From Qipengyuania atrilutea (GTDB lineage Bacteria; Pseudomonadota; Alphaproteobacteria; Sphingomonadales; Sphingomonadaceae): a DNA stretch of 64,000 bases. A program made the translations under genes and the position numbers. Below the pieces are notes generated by a model that was not told the DNA's origin, did no database searches, and saw only the letters and a list, made by a program, of their open reading frames with translations. Position 1 is the stretch's first letter. Every line of letters begins with the position of its first letter. Below are positions 6,702 to 14,221 of the stretch, piece by piece. The stretch covers positions 806,001-870,000 of the forward strand of contig NZ_JABWGV010000001.1 of NCBI RefSeq assembly GCF_013370205.1, given 5' to 3'.

Positions 6702-7904
6702 TCAGCGCTGCAGTGCCGCCACGCCGGGAAGCCGCTTGCCCTCCATCCACTCGAGAAACGCGCCGCCCGCAGCCGAGACATAGGTGAAGTCCTGCGCCGC
6801 ACCTGCGTGAGCCAGCGCCGCGACCGTATCCCCGCCGCCCGCGACCGATACGAGGGAGCCTTCCTGTGTCAGTGCCGCCGCCGTGCGCGCAAGAGCCACC
6901 GTCGCCTCGTCGAACGGCGGGGTTTCGAAGGCGCCGAGCGGGCCGTTCCATACGAGCGTGCGGCAGGTCTTCAAGACGTCAGCCAGCGCCTCGGTCGCCA
7001 GCGGACCGATATCGAGGATCATCTCGTCCTCGCCGACCTCGTGCACATTGCAGGTCCGCAGCGACGCGGGGTTTTCCGCAAACTCCTTCGCCACCACGAC
7101 GTCATAGGGAAGATGCACCGTGCAGCCCGACTGGTCCGCCGCGTTCATGATTGCGTTTGCCGTGTCGGTGAGATCGTGCTCGCACAGCGACTTGCCGACC
7201 TTCACCCCGCGTGCGGCGAGGAAGGTGTTGGCCATGCCGCCGCCGATGATGAGGTGCTGCACGTTGGTTGCGAGGTTCTCCAGCACGGCAAGCTTGCTCG
7301 ACACTTTCGCCCCGCCGACGACTGCCGCGACCGGCGTTTCCGGATTGCCGAGCGCCGCGTCGAGCGCCTTAAGCTCGGCTTCCATCGCGCGTCCGGCATA
7401 GGCCGGCAGGATATGCGCCAGCCCTTCGGTCGAGGCATGGGCGCGATGGGCGGCGGAAAAGGCGTCATTAACGTAGAAGTCGCCATGCGCCGCAATTGCC
7501 GCAGCAAAGTCACGGTCGTTCGCCTCTTCGCCCGGCCAGAAGCGGACATTGTCAAGAAGACCGATATTGCCGTCTTCCATGATGCCGAGCGACTGTTCGA
7601 CGACGGGACCGCTGACCTCGGAAATGAACATCAATTCGTTGCCGAGCACCTGTTCGACGTCGCCCTGCACGAAGCTGGTCGACATGGTCGAGTGCCGCTG
7701 CCCCTTCGGCCGGCCGAAATGGGCGAGCAGAAGCACCTTCGCGCCCTTCTCAGTCAGTTCGAGGATGGTTGGCTTCGCGGCTTCGACGCGTGTGACGTCG
7801 GTCGCCGAACCATCCTTCATCGGCAGGTTCAGATCGACGCGGACGAGCGCGACCTGTCCCGAAAGATCGGCAGGAAGATCGTCGAGAGTATTGAAATCGC
7901 TCAT
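6702..7904 (-). CDS. pgk: Phosphoglycerate kinase
   Basis: A 400-residue enzyme of normal length that interconverts 1,3-bisphosphoglycerate + ADP and 3-phosphoglycerate + ATP. The N-terminal substrate motif VALVRVDLNLPMKDG and the basic-patch segment LLLAHFGRPKG are present. The C-terminal half has the nucleotide site with VWNGPLGAFE and the final SVAGGGDTVAAL loop. The start at 7904 is chosen because GCAGGAA lies 6 bases upstream, and a longer reading frame would run into the gap gene. It follows gap by 23 bases in the same operon. Confidence 0.96.
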   Translation of the reverse strand: MSDFNTLDDLPADLSGQVALVRVDLNLPMKDGSATDVTRVEAAKPTILELTEKGAKVLLLAHFGRPKGQRHSTMSTSFVQGDVEQVLGNELMFISEVSGPVVEQSLGIMEDGNIGLLDNVRFWPGEEANDRDFAAAIAAHGDFYVNDAFSAAHRAHASTEGLAHILPAYAGRAMEAELKALDAALGNPETPVAAVVGGAKVSSKLAVLENLATNVQHLIIGGGMANTFLAARGVKVGKSLCEHDLTDTANAIMNAADQSGCTVHLPYDVVVAKEFAENPASLRTCNVHEVGEDEMILDIGPLATEALADVLKTCRTLVWNGPLGAFETPPFDEATVALARTAAALTQEGSLVSVAGGGDTVAALAHAGAAQDFTYVSAAGGAFLEWMEGKRLPGVAALQR

Positions 7905-7927
7905 GTAAATTCCTGCCGTAACGTGCT

Positions 7928-8935
7928 TCAGAGAAGTTTCGCCATGACACCCGCAGTGTCGATCATCCGGTTGGAGAAGCCCCACTCGTTGTCGTACCAG
8001 CTGACGACGCGGGCGAGCTTGCCTTCCATGACGCTTGTCTCGAGGCTGTCGACGGTCGAGCTTGCCGGCTGATGGTTGAAGTCGCTCGATACCAGCGGCT
8101 GGTCGGTAAAGTCGAGAACGCCCTTCATCGGGCCGTCCGCCGCCTTCTTCAGCGCTTCGTTCAGCTCATCCGCGTTCGTATCGCGGCCAGGCACGAAGAC
8201 GAGATCGACGAGGCTGACGTTCGGCGTCGGCACGCGGACCGAGGAGCCATCAAGCTTGCCGTTGAGTTCGGGGAGCACAAGGCCGACCGCGCGCGCTGCA
8301 CCGGTTGTCGTCGGGATCATGTTCTGCGCACCCGCCCGCGCACGCCGCATGTCGGAATGCATCTGGTCGAGCATCCGCTGGTCGTTAGTGTAGCTGTGGA
8401 TCGTGGTCATGAAGCCGCGCTCGATACCCACCGTGTCGTTCAGGACCTTCGCGATCGGCGCGAGGCAGTTCGTAGTGCAGCTCGCGTTCGAAATGATGTC
8501 GTCCTCGGCGGTCAGCGTCTCGTGGTTGACGCCGTATACGATCGTCTTGGAGACACCCTTGGCCGGGGCGGAGATGATGACTCGCTTCGCACCTGCCTCG
8601 ATATGCGGCCGGGCGGCTTCGTCCGACTGGAAGAAGCCGGTGCATTCGAGCACGATGTCGATGCCCATTTCCTTGTGCGGCAGCTTGCCGGGCTCGCGTT
8701 CCGAGGTGACGGCGATCTTCTTCCCGTCGACCGTGATGCTGTCGCCGTCGGAGGTTACCTTGCCGGGGAAGCGGCCGTGCGTGGAATCATGCGCGAACAG
8801 GAGAGCATTGGCCTTCGCATCGGCAAGGTCGTTGATCGCGACGAGTTCGAAATCGTGATCGTCCCCCTCCAGCAGCGCGCGCGCCACCAGCCGCCCGATA
8901 CGTCCGAAACCGTTGATCGAAACCTTCGTCGCCAT
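7928..8935 (-). CDS. gap: Type I glyceraldehyde-3-phosphate dehydrogenase
   Basis: A 335-residue NAD(P)-dependent GAPDH. The Rossmann opening [17 protein letters not shown] is intact, and the catalytic Cys lies in [12 protein letters not shown], with the usual His in the IHSYTNDQ segment. The NAD specificity loop reads AINDLAD, with Asp favouring NAD. It lies 18 bases downstream of transketolase and 23 bases upstream of pgk, forming a compact glycolysis/gluconeogenesis operon. Confidence 0.97.
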   Translation of the reverse strand: MATKVSINGFGRIGRLVARALLEGDDHDFELVAINDLADAKANALLFAHDSTHGRFPGKVTSDGDSITVDGKKIAVTSEREPGKLPHKEMGIDIVLECTGFFQSDEAARPHIEAGAKRVIISAPAKGVSKTIVYGVNHETLTAEDDIISNASCTTNCLAPIAKVLNDTVGIERGFMTTIHSYTNDQRMLDQMHSDMRRARAGAQNMIPTTTGAARAVGLVLPELNGKLDGSSVRVPTPNVSLVDLVFVPGRDTNADELNEALKKAADGPMKGVLDFTDQPLVSSDFNHQPASSTVDSLETSVMEGKLARVVSWYDNEWGFSNRMIDTAGVMAKLL

Positions 8936-8953
8936 GTCAGTAACTCCTGCTAA

Positions 8954-10963
8954 TTATTTAATCTTGTTCATGATCTGCGGCACGATCGCGTCCACAGTAA
9001 AGCCGAATTTCTCGAACAGGTCTTCCGCCGGTCCCGATGCGCCGAACCGGTCGAGACCGATGTTGAGCCCGTTCGCCATCGTGTAGCGCTCCCAGCCGAG
9101 CGTTACGCCTGCCTCTATCGAGACCCGCAGGATTTCGTCCGGCGAGACGTTCGGGAGAAGGTCGGCCTTGTAGGCATCGTCCTGCTCTTCGAAAAGCTCC
9201 CAGCACGGCATTGAGATCACGTCCGCGCCGATACCTTCCGCCTCGAGTTTCGCGGCGACTTCGCTTGCCAGATGAACTTCGCTGCCCGTCGCAAGCAGGA
9301 TGACCTTGCGCGTGTTTTCTGCCGCCTTCAGCCGGTACGCGCCCTTGGCCGAGCGGTTGGACGAGGCGCTCCAGTCGGCATCGCCCTCGCCGCGCATCTG
9401 CGGCAGGTTCTGGCGGGTCAGACAAAGGGCGGCAGGCGTCTTCGGACTCGCAATCGCGAGCGCCCAGCATTCCGCAGTCTCGATCGCATCGCACGGGCGA
9501 TAGACGTTGAGGTTGGGAATGAGACGCAGGCTCATCACCTGCTCGACCGGCTGATGCGTGGGTCCGTCCTCGCCGAGACCGATGGAATCGTGCGTGAACA
9601 CGTAAGTGACCTGCGCCTGCTGCAAGGCCGACAGCCTCACGGCGTTGCGGCAGTAGTCGCTGAAGATGAGGAACGTCCCGCCGTAGGGGATAATGCCGCC
9701 GTGAAGCGCCATGCCGTTCATCGCGGCGGCCATGCCGAACTCGCGAATGCCGTAATAGATGTAACGCCCGCCGTAATTGTCGGCAGTGAGCGGATCGGTG
9801 GCCTTGGTCTTCGTGTTGTTGGAACCGGTCAGGTCGGCGCTGCCGCCGATCATGTTCGGGATCGCCTCGGTCAGCACGCCGAGCGCCATTTCCGAAGCCT
9901 TGCGCGTTGCCACCTTCTGCGGCTCTCGGGCGAGTTCGGCAATCAGGTGCTCGACCGCCGGACCGGCGAGATCGCTGCCGCTGGACGTGCCGTTCTCGAA
10001 CGCCGCGCGCGCGTCGCTGTCCGCATTCAGGCGCTTTTCCCAGGCAAGCCGCGTTTCCTTGCCCCGCTCACCCATCATGCGCCAGCCGGCTGCGATGTGC
10101 TGCGGAATTTCGAACGGCGGATATTCCCAGCCGAGCTGCTCGCGGGCCAGCGCGATCTCGTCCGGGCCGAGCGGTGAGCCGTGAACGCCCGAAGTGCCCT
10201 GCTTGTTCGGCGCGCCCTTGCCGATGATCGTGCGGCAGGCGACCAGCGAAGGCCGGTCGCTGTCCCGCGCTTCGGCGAGCGCCCGGCGGATATCTTCGGG
10301 ATCGTGGCCGTCGCAGCGCGTGACGTGCCAGCCGGTCGCCTCGTAGCGCGCGGCGATGTCCTCGCTCGTCGAAAGCGCCGTCGTACCGTCGATGGTGATC
10401 GTATTGTCGTCCCAGAGAACATTGAGCCGGCTGAGCTTCAGGTGCCCTGCAAGCCCGATCGCCTCGTGATTGATCCCTTCCATCAGGCACCCGTCGCCGG
10501 CGACCACCCAGGTGCGGTGATCTACCAGATCGTCGCCGAACTTCGCATTGAGATGCCGCTCCGCGATGGCCATGCCGACCGCCATCGCGAGACCCTGTCC
10601 AAGTGGCCCGGTCGTGCACTCCACGCCGTCGAGCAGGAAGTTCTCCGGGTGGCCCGCGCAAGGACTGCCTAGCTGCCGGAAGTTGCGGATGTCCTCGATC
10701 GTCGGCTCGGCATAGCCGGTCAGGTGCAGCAGCGCGTAGGCGAGCATCGATCCGTGCCCCGCCGACAGCACGAAGCGGTCACGGTCCGCCCAGTCGGGGG
10801 CAGAGGGGTCGAATTTCAGGAACTCGGAATACAGCACGGTAGCAACGTCGGCCATGCCCATCGGCATACCGGGGTGCCCGGAATTCGCTGACTGCACCGC
10901 ATCCATGGAGAGCGCGCGAATGGCGTTGGCTAGGTCCGAGAAAGCCGCTGTGGTGGAATTCAT
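8954..10963 (-). CDS. tkt: Transketolase
   Basis: A 669-residue ThDP-dependent transketolase of the pentose phosphate pathway. The N-terminal domain has DAVQSANSGHPGMPMG, the ThDP-binding GDGCLMEGINHEA motif and GHPENF. The middle domain has the catalytic-glutamate region YYGIREFGMAAAMNG and the HDSIGLGEDGPTHQPVE substrate motif. The start at 10963 has GGAG nine bases upstream and fits the family length, and alternative upstream ATGs would add a basic tail of up to 32 residues. The 255 bases between it and the divergent zapA operon hold both promoters and no gene. Confidence 0.96.
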   Translation of the reverse strand: MNSTTAAFSDLANAIRALSMDAVQSANSGHPGMPMGMADVATVLYSEFLKFDPSAPDWADRDRFVLSAGHGSMLAYALLHLTGYAEPTIEDIRNFRQLGSPCAGHPENFLLDGVECTTGPLGQGLAMAVGMAIAERHLNAKFGDDLVDHRTWVVAGDGCLMEGINHEAIGLAGHLKLSRLNVLWDDNTITIDGTTALSTSEDIAARYEATGWHVTRCDGHDPEDIRRALAEARDSDRPSLVACRTIIGKGAPNKQGTSGVHGSPLGPDEIALAREQLGWEYPPFEIPQHIAAGWRMMGERGKETRLAWEKRLNADSDARAAFENGTSSGSDLAGPAVEHLIAELAREPQKVATRKASEMALGVLTEAIPNMIGGSADLTGSNNTKTKATDPLTADNYGGRYIYYGIREFGMAAAMNGMALHGGIIPYGGTFLIFSDYCRNAVRLSALQQAQVTYVFTHDSIGLGEDGPTHQPVEQVMSLRLIPNLNVYRPCDAIETAECWALAIASPKTPAALCLTRQNLPQMRGEGDADWSASSNRSAKGAYRLKAAENTRKVILLATGSEVHLASEVAAKLEAEGIGADVISMPCWELFEEQDDAYKADLLPNVSPDEILRVSIEAGVTLGWERYTMANGLNIGLDRFGASGPAEDLFEKFGFTVDAIVPQIMNKIK

Positions 10964-11218
10964 CTGTGGTGCTCCGGCAGGCGCGCCCATTGCCGCCCGT
11001 CTGTTCGCAGAAAATGGACGCCGCCAATGGCCATCGGCACGATTCGCGGTACGCGCCAAAGCCTTCGCGGACAGCGCCTTTCAGGTCAAGCCGGTGGCCC
11101 GCAGGCTTCGCTTCGTGTGTCCACAAACCATACGGGCGGGCCGCGTAGTTGTGGATAGCTGTGAACAGGCGCCGCGAAGATTTTGCCGCAAAAGGCAATT
11201 CTTGGTAAATCCGCACGC

Positions 11219-11422
11219 ATGGACCGAGAAAGGATCTGGGACGCGGTCGCGCGCATCGAACGCGCACGCCAGCGCATTTCCGCTGCGGAGGTGCCGGAAG
11301 CTGGTGCTGGCGCCCCTCCCCACGACCTCGCCGATCTGCCGGAACGTCATGCCGCCTTGCAGGCGGAGGTGACGCGCAGTCTTGCGCGGCTAGACGAACT
11401 CATTGAAAGGCTGGAGGAATGA
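11219..11422 (+). CDS. Small coiled-coil protein upstream of zapA (ZauP-like)
   Basis: A 67-residue protein with two heptad-rich segments (about 3-22 and 40-67, ending RLDELIERLEE) split by an Ala/Pro/Gly linker. It overlaps zapA by 4 bases, so the two are translationally coupled. In Caulobacter the gene just upstream of zapA encodes ZauP, a coiled-coil partner that forms oligomers with ZapA at the Z-ring. Position and structure support the same role here, although sequence similarity cannot be tested. The start at 11219 has weak ribosome-binding signals. Confidence 0.68.
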   Translation: MDRERIWDAVARIERARQRISAAEVPEAGAGAPPHDLADLPERHAALQAEVTRSLARLDELIERLEE

Positions 11423-11895
11423 GCTCTCTCAATCTTTCCGTCGGCGGTCGCCGCTACAAGGTTCACTGTGCCGATGGCGAAGAAGCGCATGTCACCAAGA
11501 TGGCCGGTATCGTCGATGCGCGCCTGACGAAACTCGGTGCGACGCAGCCGCAGAACGAGGCCAAGAACCTCCTTTTCGCAGCCCTCGTCCTGGCCGACGA
11601 ACTGCACGAGGCGAATCTTTCGATTCCCGGTTCGTCCAAGAAGCCGGAAGGCTACGCGGAGAAGCTGGCCCGCCTGCAGGAGGAAGTCCGCCAGGAAAAG
11701 AAAGCGCGCGAGAAGCTCGAGAAGAAGCTGGAAGATGCCGAAACGGGGTCCGAGACGTTGACTTTCGGCGTGGCGGCAAACCGCGCGCTGTCGGAGCAGG
11801 AACGCAAGCTCGCCGACCAGCTCGAAACCCTCGCCGCCGATCTCGAACAGACGGCCGAGCGGCTGGAGACCAACAAAACCGCCGTAGCCTCTTGA
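11419..11895 (+). CDS. zapA: Cell division protein ZapA
   Basis: A 158-residue FtsZ-associated protein that crosslinks FtsZ filaments at midcell. The N-terminal beta domain (MSSLNLSVGGRRYKVHCADG, then EEAHVTKMAGIVDARL) is typical of ZapA. A long coiled coil (about 80-150) rich in Glu, Lys and Arg follows. It is longer than the enterobacterial protein, as is common in alphaproteobacteria. It is coupled to the ZauP-like gene and followed by the 6S RNA locus, the classic zapA-ssrS-fau order. Confidence 0.93.
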   Translation: MSSLNLSVGGRRYKVHCADGEEAHVTKMAGIVDARLTKLGATQPQNEAKNLLFAALVLADELHEANLSIPGSSKKPEGYAEKLARLQEEVRQEKKAREKLEKKLEDAETGSETLTFGVAANRALSEQERKLADQLETLAADLEQTAERLETNKTAVAS

Positions 11896-11926
11896 GCGCA
11901 GTGCTCTCGCACCTTACATCGGTAAC

Positions 11927-12097
11927 CGGCGGGACTGCCCGGCACGAGCCATTGAACATCCCTGAGGCTATAAGCAATCCTAGGGAGCTGTCCCTGCCCT
12001 GGTTTGCCGGTTCGCCCGGAAGGCCGGGGTATACGGCGCCCACCTGACGTGAAGGCGTCAGAGGATCTCCTGGCAACGACCCATGGTGGTTCCGCCA
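11927..12097 (+). ncRNA. ssrS: 6S RNA
   Basis: A roughly 170-nt non-coding segment in the conserved 6S position between zapA and fau. Its ends close: GGCGGGACTGCC (11928-11939) pairs with GGTGGTTCCGCC (12085-12096) over 12 positions, including G-U pairs. The interior can form the long rod with a central bubble expected of 6S RNA, and a short T tract follows the 3' end. 6S RNA sequesters the housekeeping RNA polymerase holoenzyme in stationary phase. The ends are estimated from the closing stem. Confidence 0.85.
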
Positions 12098-12110
12098 CTC
12101 TTTTTACGCG

Positions 12111-12270
12111 CTACCGCTTCGCTGCTTGAGCGCGTTGGCTTCGCGCGTCCCCTTCGCTGCTTGAGCGCACTGGCTTCGCGCGTCCCCTTCGCTGCTTGAG
12201 CGCACTGGCTTTCGCGCTACCGCTTCGCTGCTTGAGCGCACTGGCTTTCGCGCGGCCCCTTTGCTGCGGG
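12111..12270. repeat. Tandem repeat, four units of 34-38 bp plus a partial
   Basis: Units start at about 12111, 12148, 12183 and 12217, with a degenerate fifth at 12255. The shared core is TTCGCTGCTTGAGCGCACTG followed by GCTTTCGCGCG or similar. The variable first bases alternate between CTACCG and TCCCC. No spacer separates the units, so this is not a CRISPR. The block sits immediately after the 6S RNA T tract and ends about 60 bases before fau. The mild length differences point to replication slippage of an older unit. Confidence 0.9.
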
Positions 12271-12328
12271 AGGCCGGTCGGCCTTGCGGGTCAGCGGGCC
12301 CGTTATTAGTTCGAAAGCAGAGAAGGCG

Positions 12329-12916
12329 ATGACCAAGGACGAACTCAGGAAAACTCTGCGTAGCGCGCGGCGCGAGCACGTCGCCGCGCAGCCGGAAGGC
12401 ATCCGCGCGCTGCTGTTCCTGCGTCCCCCGGCCGCCATCCTGGACCTTATTCCGGAGGGCGCGACTATCGGTCTCTACCGTGCAAACCCACACGAGGCCC
12501 CGGCAGCGCATTACGCGAGGTTCTTCGCCGAGCGCGGCCATTCTCTGGCCCTGCCGCGCTTCCTCTCGCGCGGCGCGGATATGCACTTTGCCGCCTTCAC
12601 CGAACCTTTTGGAGAAAGCGATCTCGAACCCGGACCGTTCGGCCTGATGCAACCCGCGGCAGAAGCCGCGGCGATGATCCCGGACGTGCTGTTCGTACCC
12701 CTCGTCGGCTTCACGCGAGACGGCGCGCGGCTCGGCCAGGGCGGCGGTCATTACGACCGCTGGCTCGAAGCGCACCCGGACACGCTCGCCATCGGGCTTG
12801 GCTGGGACGTGCAGGCGGTGGACGATCTTCCCTTAGAAGCGCATGACTACGCCCTCGATGCCGTCATCACGCCGACACGGATGTACGGGCCCTTCGCAAA
12901 GGAGACGCTTCACTGA
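12329..12916 (+). CDS. fau: 5-formyltetrahydrofolate cyclo-ligase
   Basis: A 195-residue enzyme that converts 5-formyl-THF to 5,10-methenyl-THF with ATP. The family signature is clear: an N-terminal KDELRKTLRSARRE helix, VLFVPLVGFTRDGARLGQGGGHYDRWL with the Mg-ATP loop, and AIGLGWDVQ near the end. The start at 12329 has AGAGAAGG just upstream and avoids an in-frame ATG inside the repeat-proximal region. The stop overlaps the next start by one base (TGATG). Confidence 0.94.
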   Translation: MTKDELRKTLRSARREHVAAQPEGIRALLFLRPPAAILDLIPEGATIGLYRANPHEAPAAHYARFFAERGHSLALPRFLSRGADMHFAAFTEPFGESDLEPGPFGLMQPAAEAAAMIPDVLFVPLVGFTRDGARLGQGGGHYDRWLEAHPDTLAIGLGWDVQAVDDLPLEAHDYALDAVITPTRMYGPFAKETLH

Positions 12917-13143
12917 TGCGGACCGAACCGACCTGGCGCATTCCGGTAGGCATTCTCGGCCTGCTGGTCGGCCTCGCAATCTACGGCATCGTCATCGCGC
13001 GCTACGCACCCAGCATCATTGGCGACTGGCCGGCGCTGGCGCAAACACTCGTCTACATCGTACTCGGCGTGCTGTGGCTGCTGCCGCTTCGGCGTTTTCT
13101 CATCTGGATGGAAACCGGCCGCTGGAGCGCGCCAGGGAAATAG
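12916..13143 (+). CDS. DUF2842 membrane protein
   Basis: A 75-residue inner-membrane protein with two hydrophobic segments (about 10-30 and 43-60) separated by a short polar loop. It carries the DUF2842 pattern (WRIPVGILGLLVGLAIYG, then VLGVLWLLPLRRFLIWME). The family is widespread in alphaproteobacteria and uncharacterised. It is translationally coupled to fau. Confidence 0.85.
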   Translation: MRTEPTWRIPVGILGLLVGLAIYGIVIARYAPSIIGDWPALAQTLVYIVLGVLWLLPLRRFLIWMETGRWSAPGK

Positions 13144-13150
13144 TCTCCTT

Positions 13151-13176
13151 GGAACTGCGGCGAGTGCGCCCGCGTT
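13151..13176 (+). promoter_or_regulatory. EcfG promoter directly before the Fpg-like gene
   Basis: GGAAC, 17 bases, CGTT: an exact EcfG consensus match ending only 8 bases before the ATG at 13185. With transcription normally starting about 6-9 bases past the -10 element, the message would be leaderless or nearly so. No Shine-Dalgarno sequence is visible, which fits that reading. Confidence 0.68.
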
Positions 13177-13184
13177 CGCCCAAT

Positions 13185-13967
13185 ATGCCAGAACTTCCCG
13201 AATCCGATCAGGCCCGCCGCGTGATCGAGGAGCAGTGTCTCAATCGCACGATCGAAAGCGCCGAGCTCGGCAGCGATACGGGCTACATCGATTTGCCGGG
13301 GGACAACGAGCGCGGCCGGCTTATCGGGCGCCAGTTCACCGAAACCACACGGCACGGGAAATACATCTTTGCGGGCAGCAAGACCGGCCCGTGGATCGTC
13401 GTCCACCTCGGCATGTCCGGCAAGCTCGTCGCGTTCGACGCGCCGGACGATCCGCCCGATTACACCAAGTTCCTGATTGCGTTCGAGGGCGACCGGCGGC
13501 TGGCGTTTCGCTGTCCGAGGAAACTCGGCTCACTGACCGTCATCGACGATCCGGAAAGCTTTATCGCCGACAAAAAGCTCGGCCCCGATGCCTTAAAGAT
13601 CACCTGCGAGGAGTTCACCGAAGCGATCGGTTCCTCGCGCGGGGCGGTCAAATCCGCACTGATATCGCAGACCAAGCTCGCCGGGGTCGGCAACCTCTGG
13701 TCGGACGAGGTACTTTATCGGACCGGGATACTGCCCGACCGGGACGGCACCGACCTTTCCGAAGCCAAGCTGGCGGAGATGCACGGCGCGCTTCAGGACA
13801 TTCTCAGACAGGTGCTGAAGGTGCATGCGGTCTACAGCGAACTGCCGAACGACTGGCTAATCCACGGCCGTAAGATCGGTGCTGACTGCTCGCTATGCAG
13901 CGGCTCGATCGTGAAGCAGACCATCGGCGGTCGCAGCGCCTATCACTGCGACACGCATCAGGAATAA
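13185..13967 (+). CDS. Fpg/Nei-family DNA glycosylase (divergent MutM paralogue)
   Basis: A 260-residue base-excision repair glycosylase/AP lyase. The catalytic MPELPE start (Pro2, Glu3), Lys59, HLGMSGKL (Met77) and LAGVGNLWSDEVLY are present. Two features differ from standard MutM. The wedge loop reads CPRKLGSL, with Leu where MutM has Phe. The C-terminal zinc finger is Cys235-x2-Cys238-x16-Cys255-x2-His258 instead of four cysteines. In sphingomonads the housekeeping mutM normally sits beside ubiE (general knowledge), so this is probably a second, stress-linked enzyme. An EcfG promoter lies immediately upstream. Confidence 0.88.
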   Translation: MPELPESDQARRVIEEQCLNRTIESAELGSDTGYIDLPGDNERGRLIGRQFTETTRHGKYIFAGSKTGPWIVVHLGMSGKLVAFDAPDDPPDYTKFLIAFEGDRRLAFRCPRKLGSLTVIDDPESFIADKKLGPDALKITCEEFTEAIGSSRGAVKSALISQTKLAGVGNLWSDEVLYRTGILPDRDGTDLSEAKLAEMHGALQDILRQVLKVHAVYSELPNDWLIHGRKIGADCSLCSGSIVKQTIGGRSAYHCDTHQE

Positions 13968-14031
13968 GTGCGCGACACGCCGCGGGCAAATGCCGCGGCT
14001 CAATGCTTCGCAAGAAAGAAAAGGTCCCAAG

Positions 14032-14108
14032 TGGCGCGAGTGACGGGACTTGAACCCGCGACCCTCGGCGTGACAGGCCGATACTCTAACCAACTGAGCT
14101 ACACCCGC
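14032..14108 (-). tRNA. tRNA-Asp (GTC)
   Basis: The cloverleaf folds cleanly: acceptor GCGGGTG pairs with CACTCGC, the D-arm is GTAGCTCAGTTGGTTAGAG, the anticodon loop carries GTC, and the T-arm contains GGTTCAAGTCC. CCA is encoded. It lies between the Fpg-like gene and bkdB. Confidence 0.97.
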
Positions 14109-14221
14109 GCATTTACGCTGGTAGCGCCTCTTGGGAACCGCGCCACTAAGGCAGCGCGGCAGGGCTGTCAATGGCGCAGCGAAGCAAAATTCGCCTTGCC
14201 TGTCGGCAGCCCGAAATATGC

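Noticed and set aside
6642-8072. A 476-codon open frame on the plus strand opposite pgk
   Set aside because: Shadow frame; pgk and gap on the minus strand are complete and motif-rich.
12111-12270. CRISPR array
   Set aside because: The units are contiguous with no spacers and there are no cas genes nearby.
12104-12775. A minus-strand protein with repeated LKQRSE-like units from the repeat block
   Set aside because: The repeats translate into patterned peptide only because of tandem DNA units; the rest of the frame is the antisense of fau.
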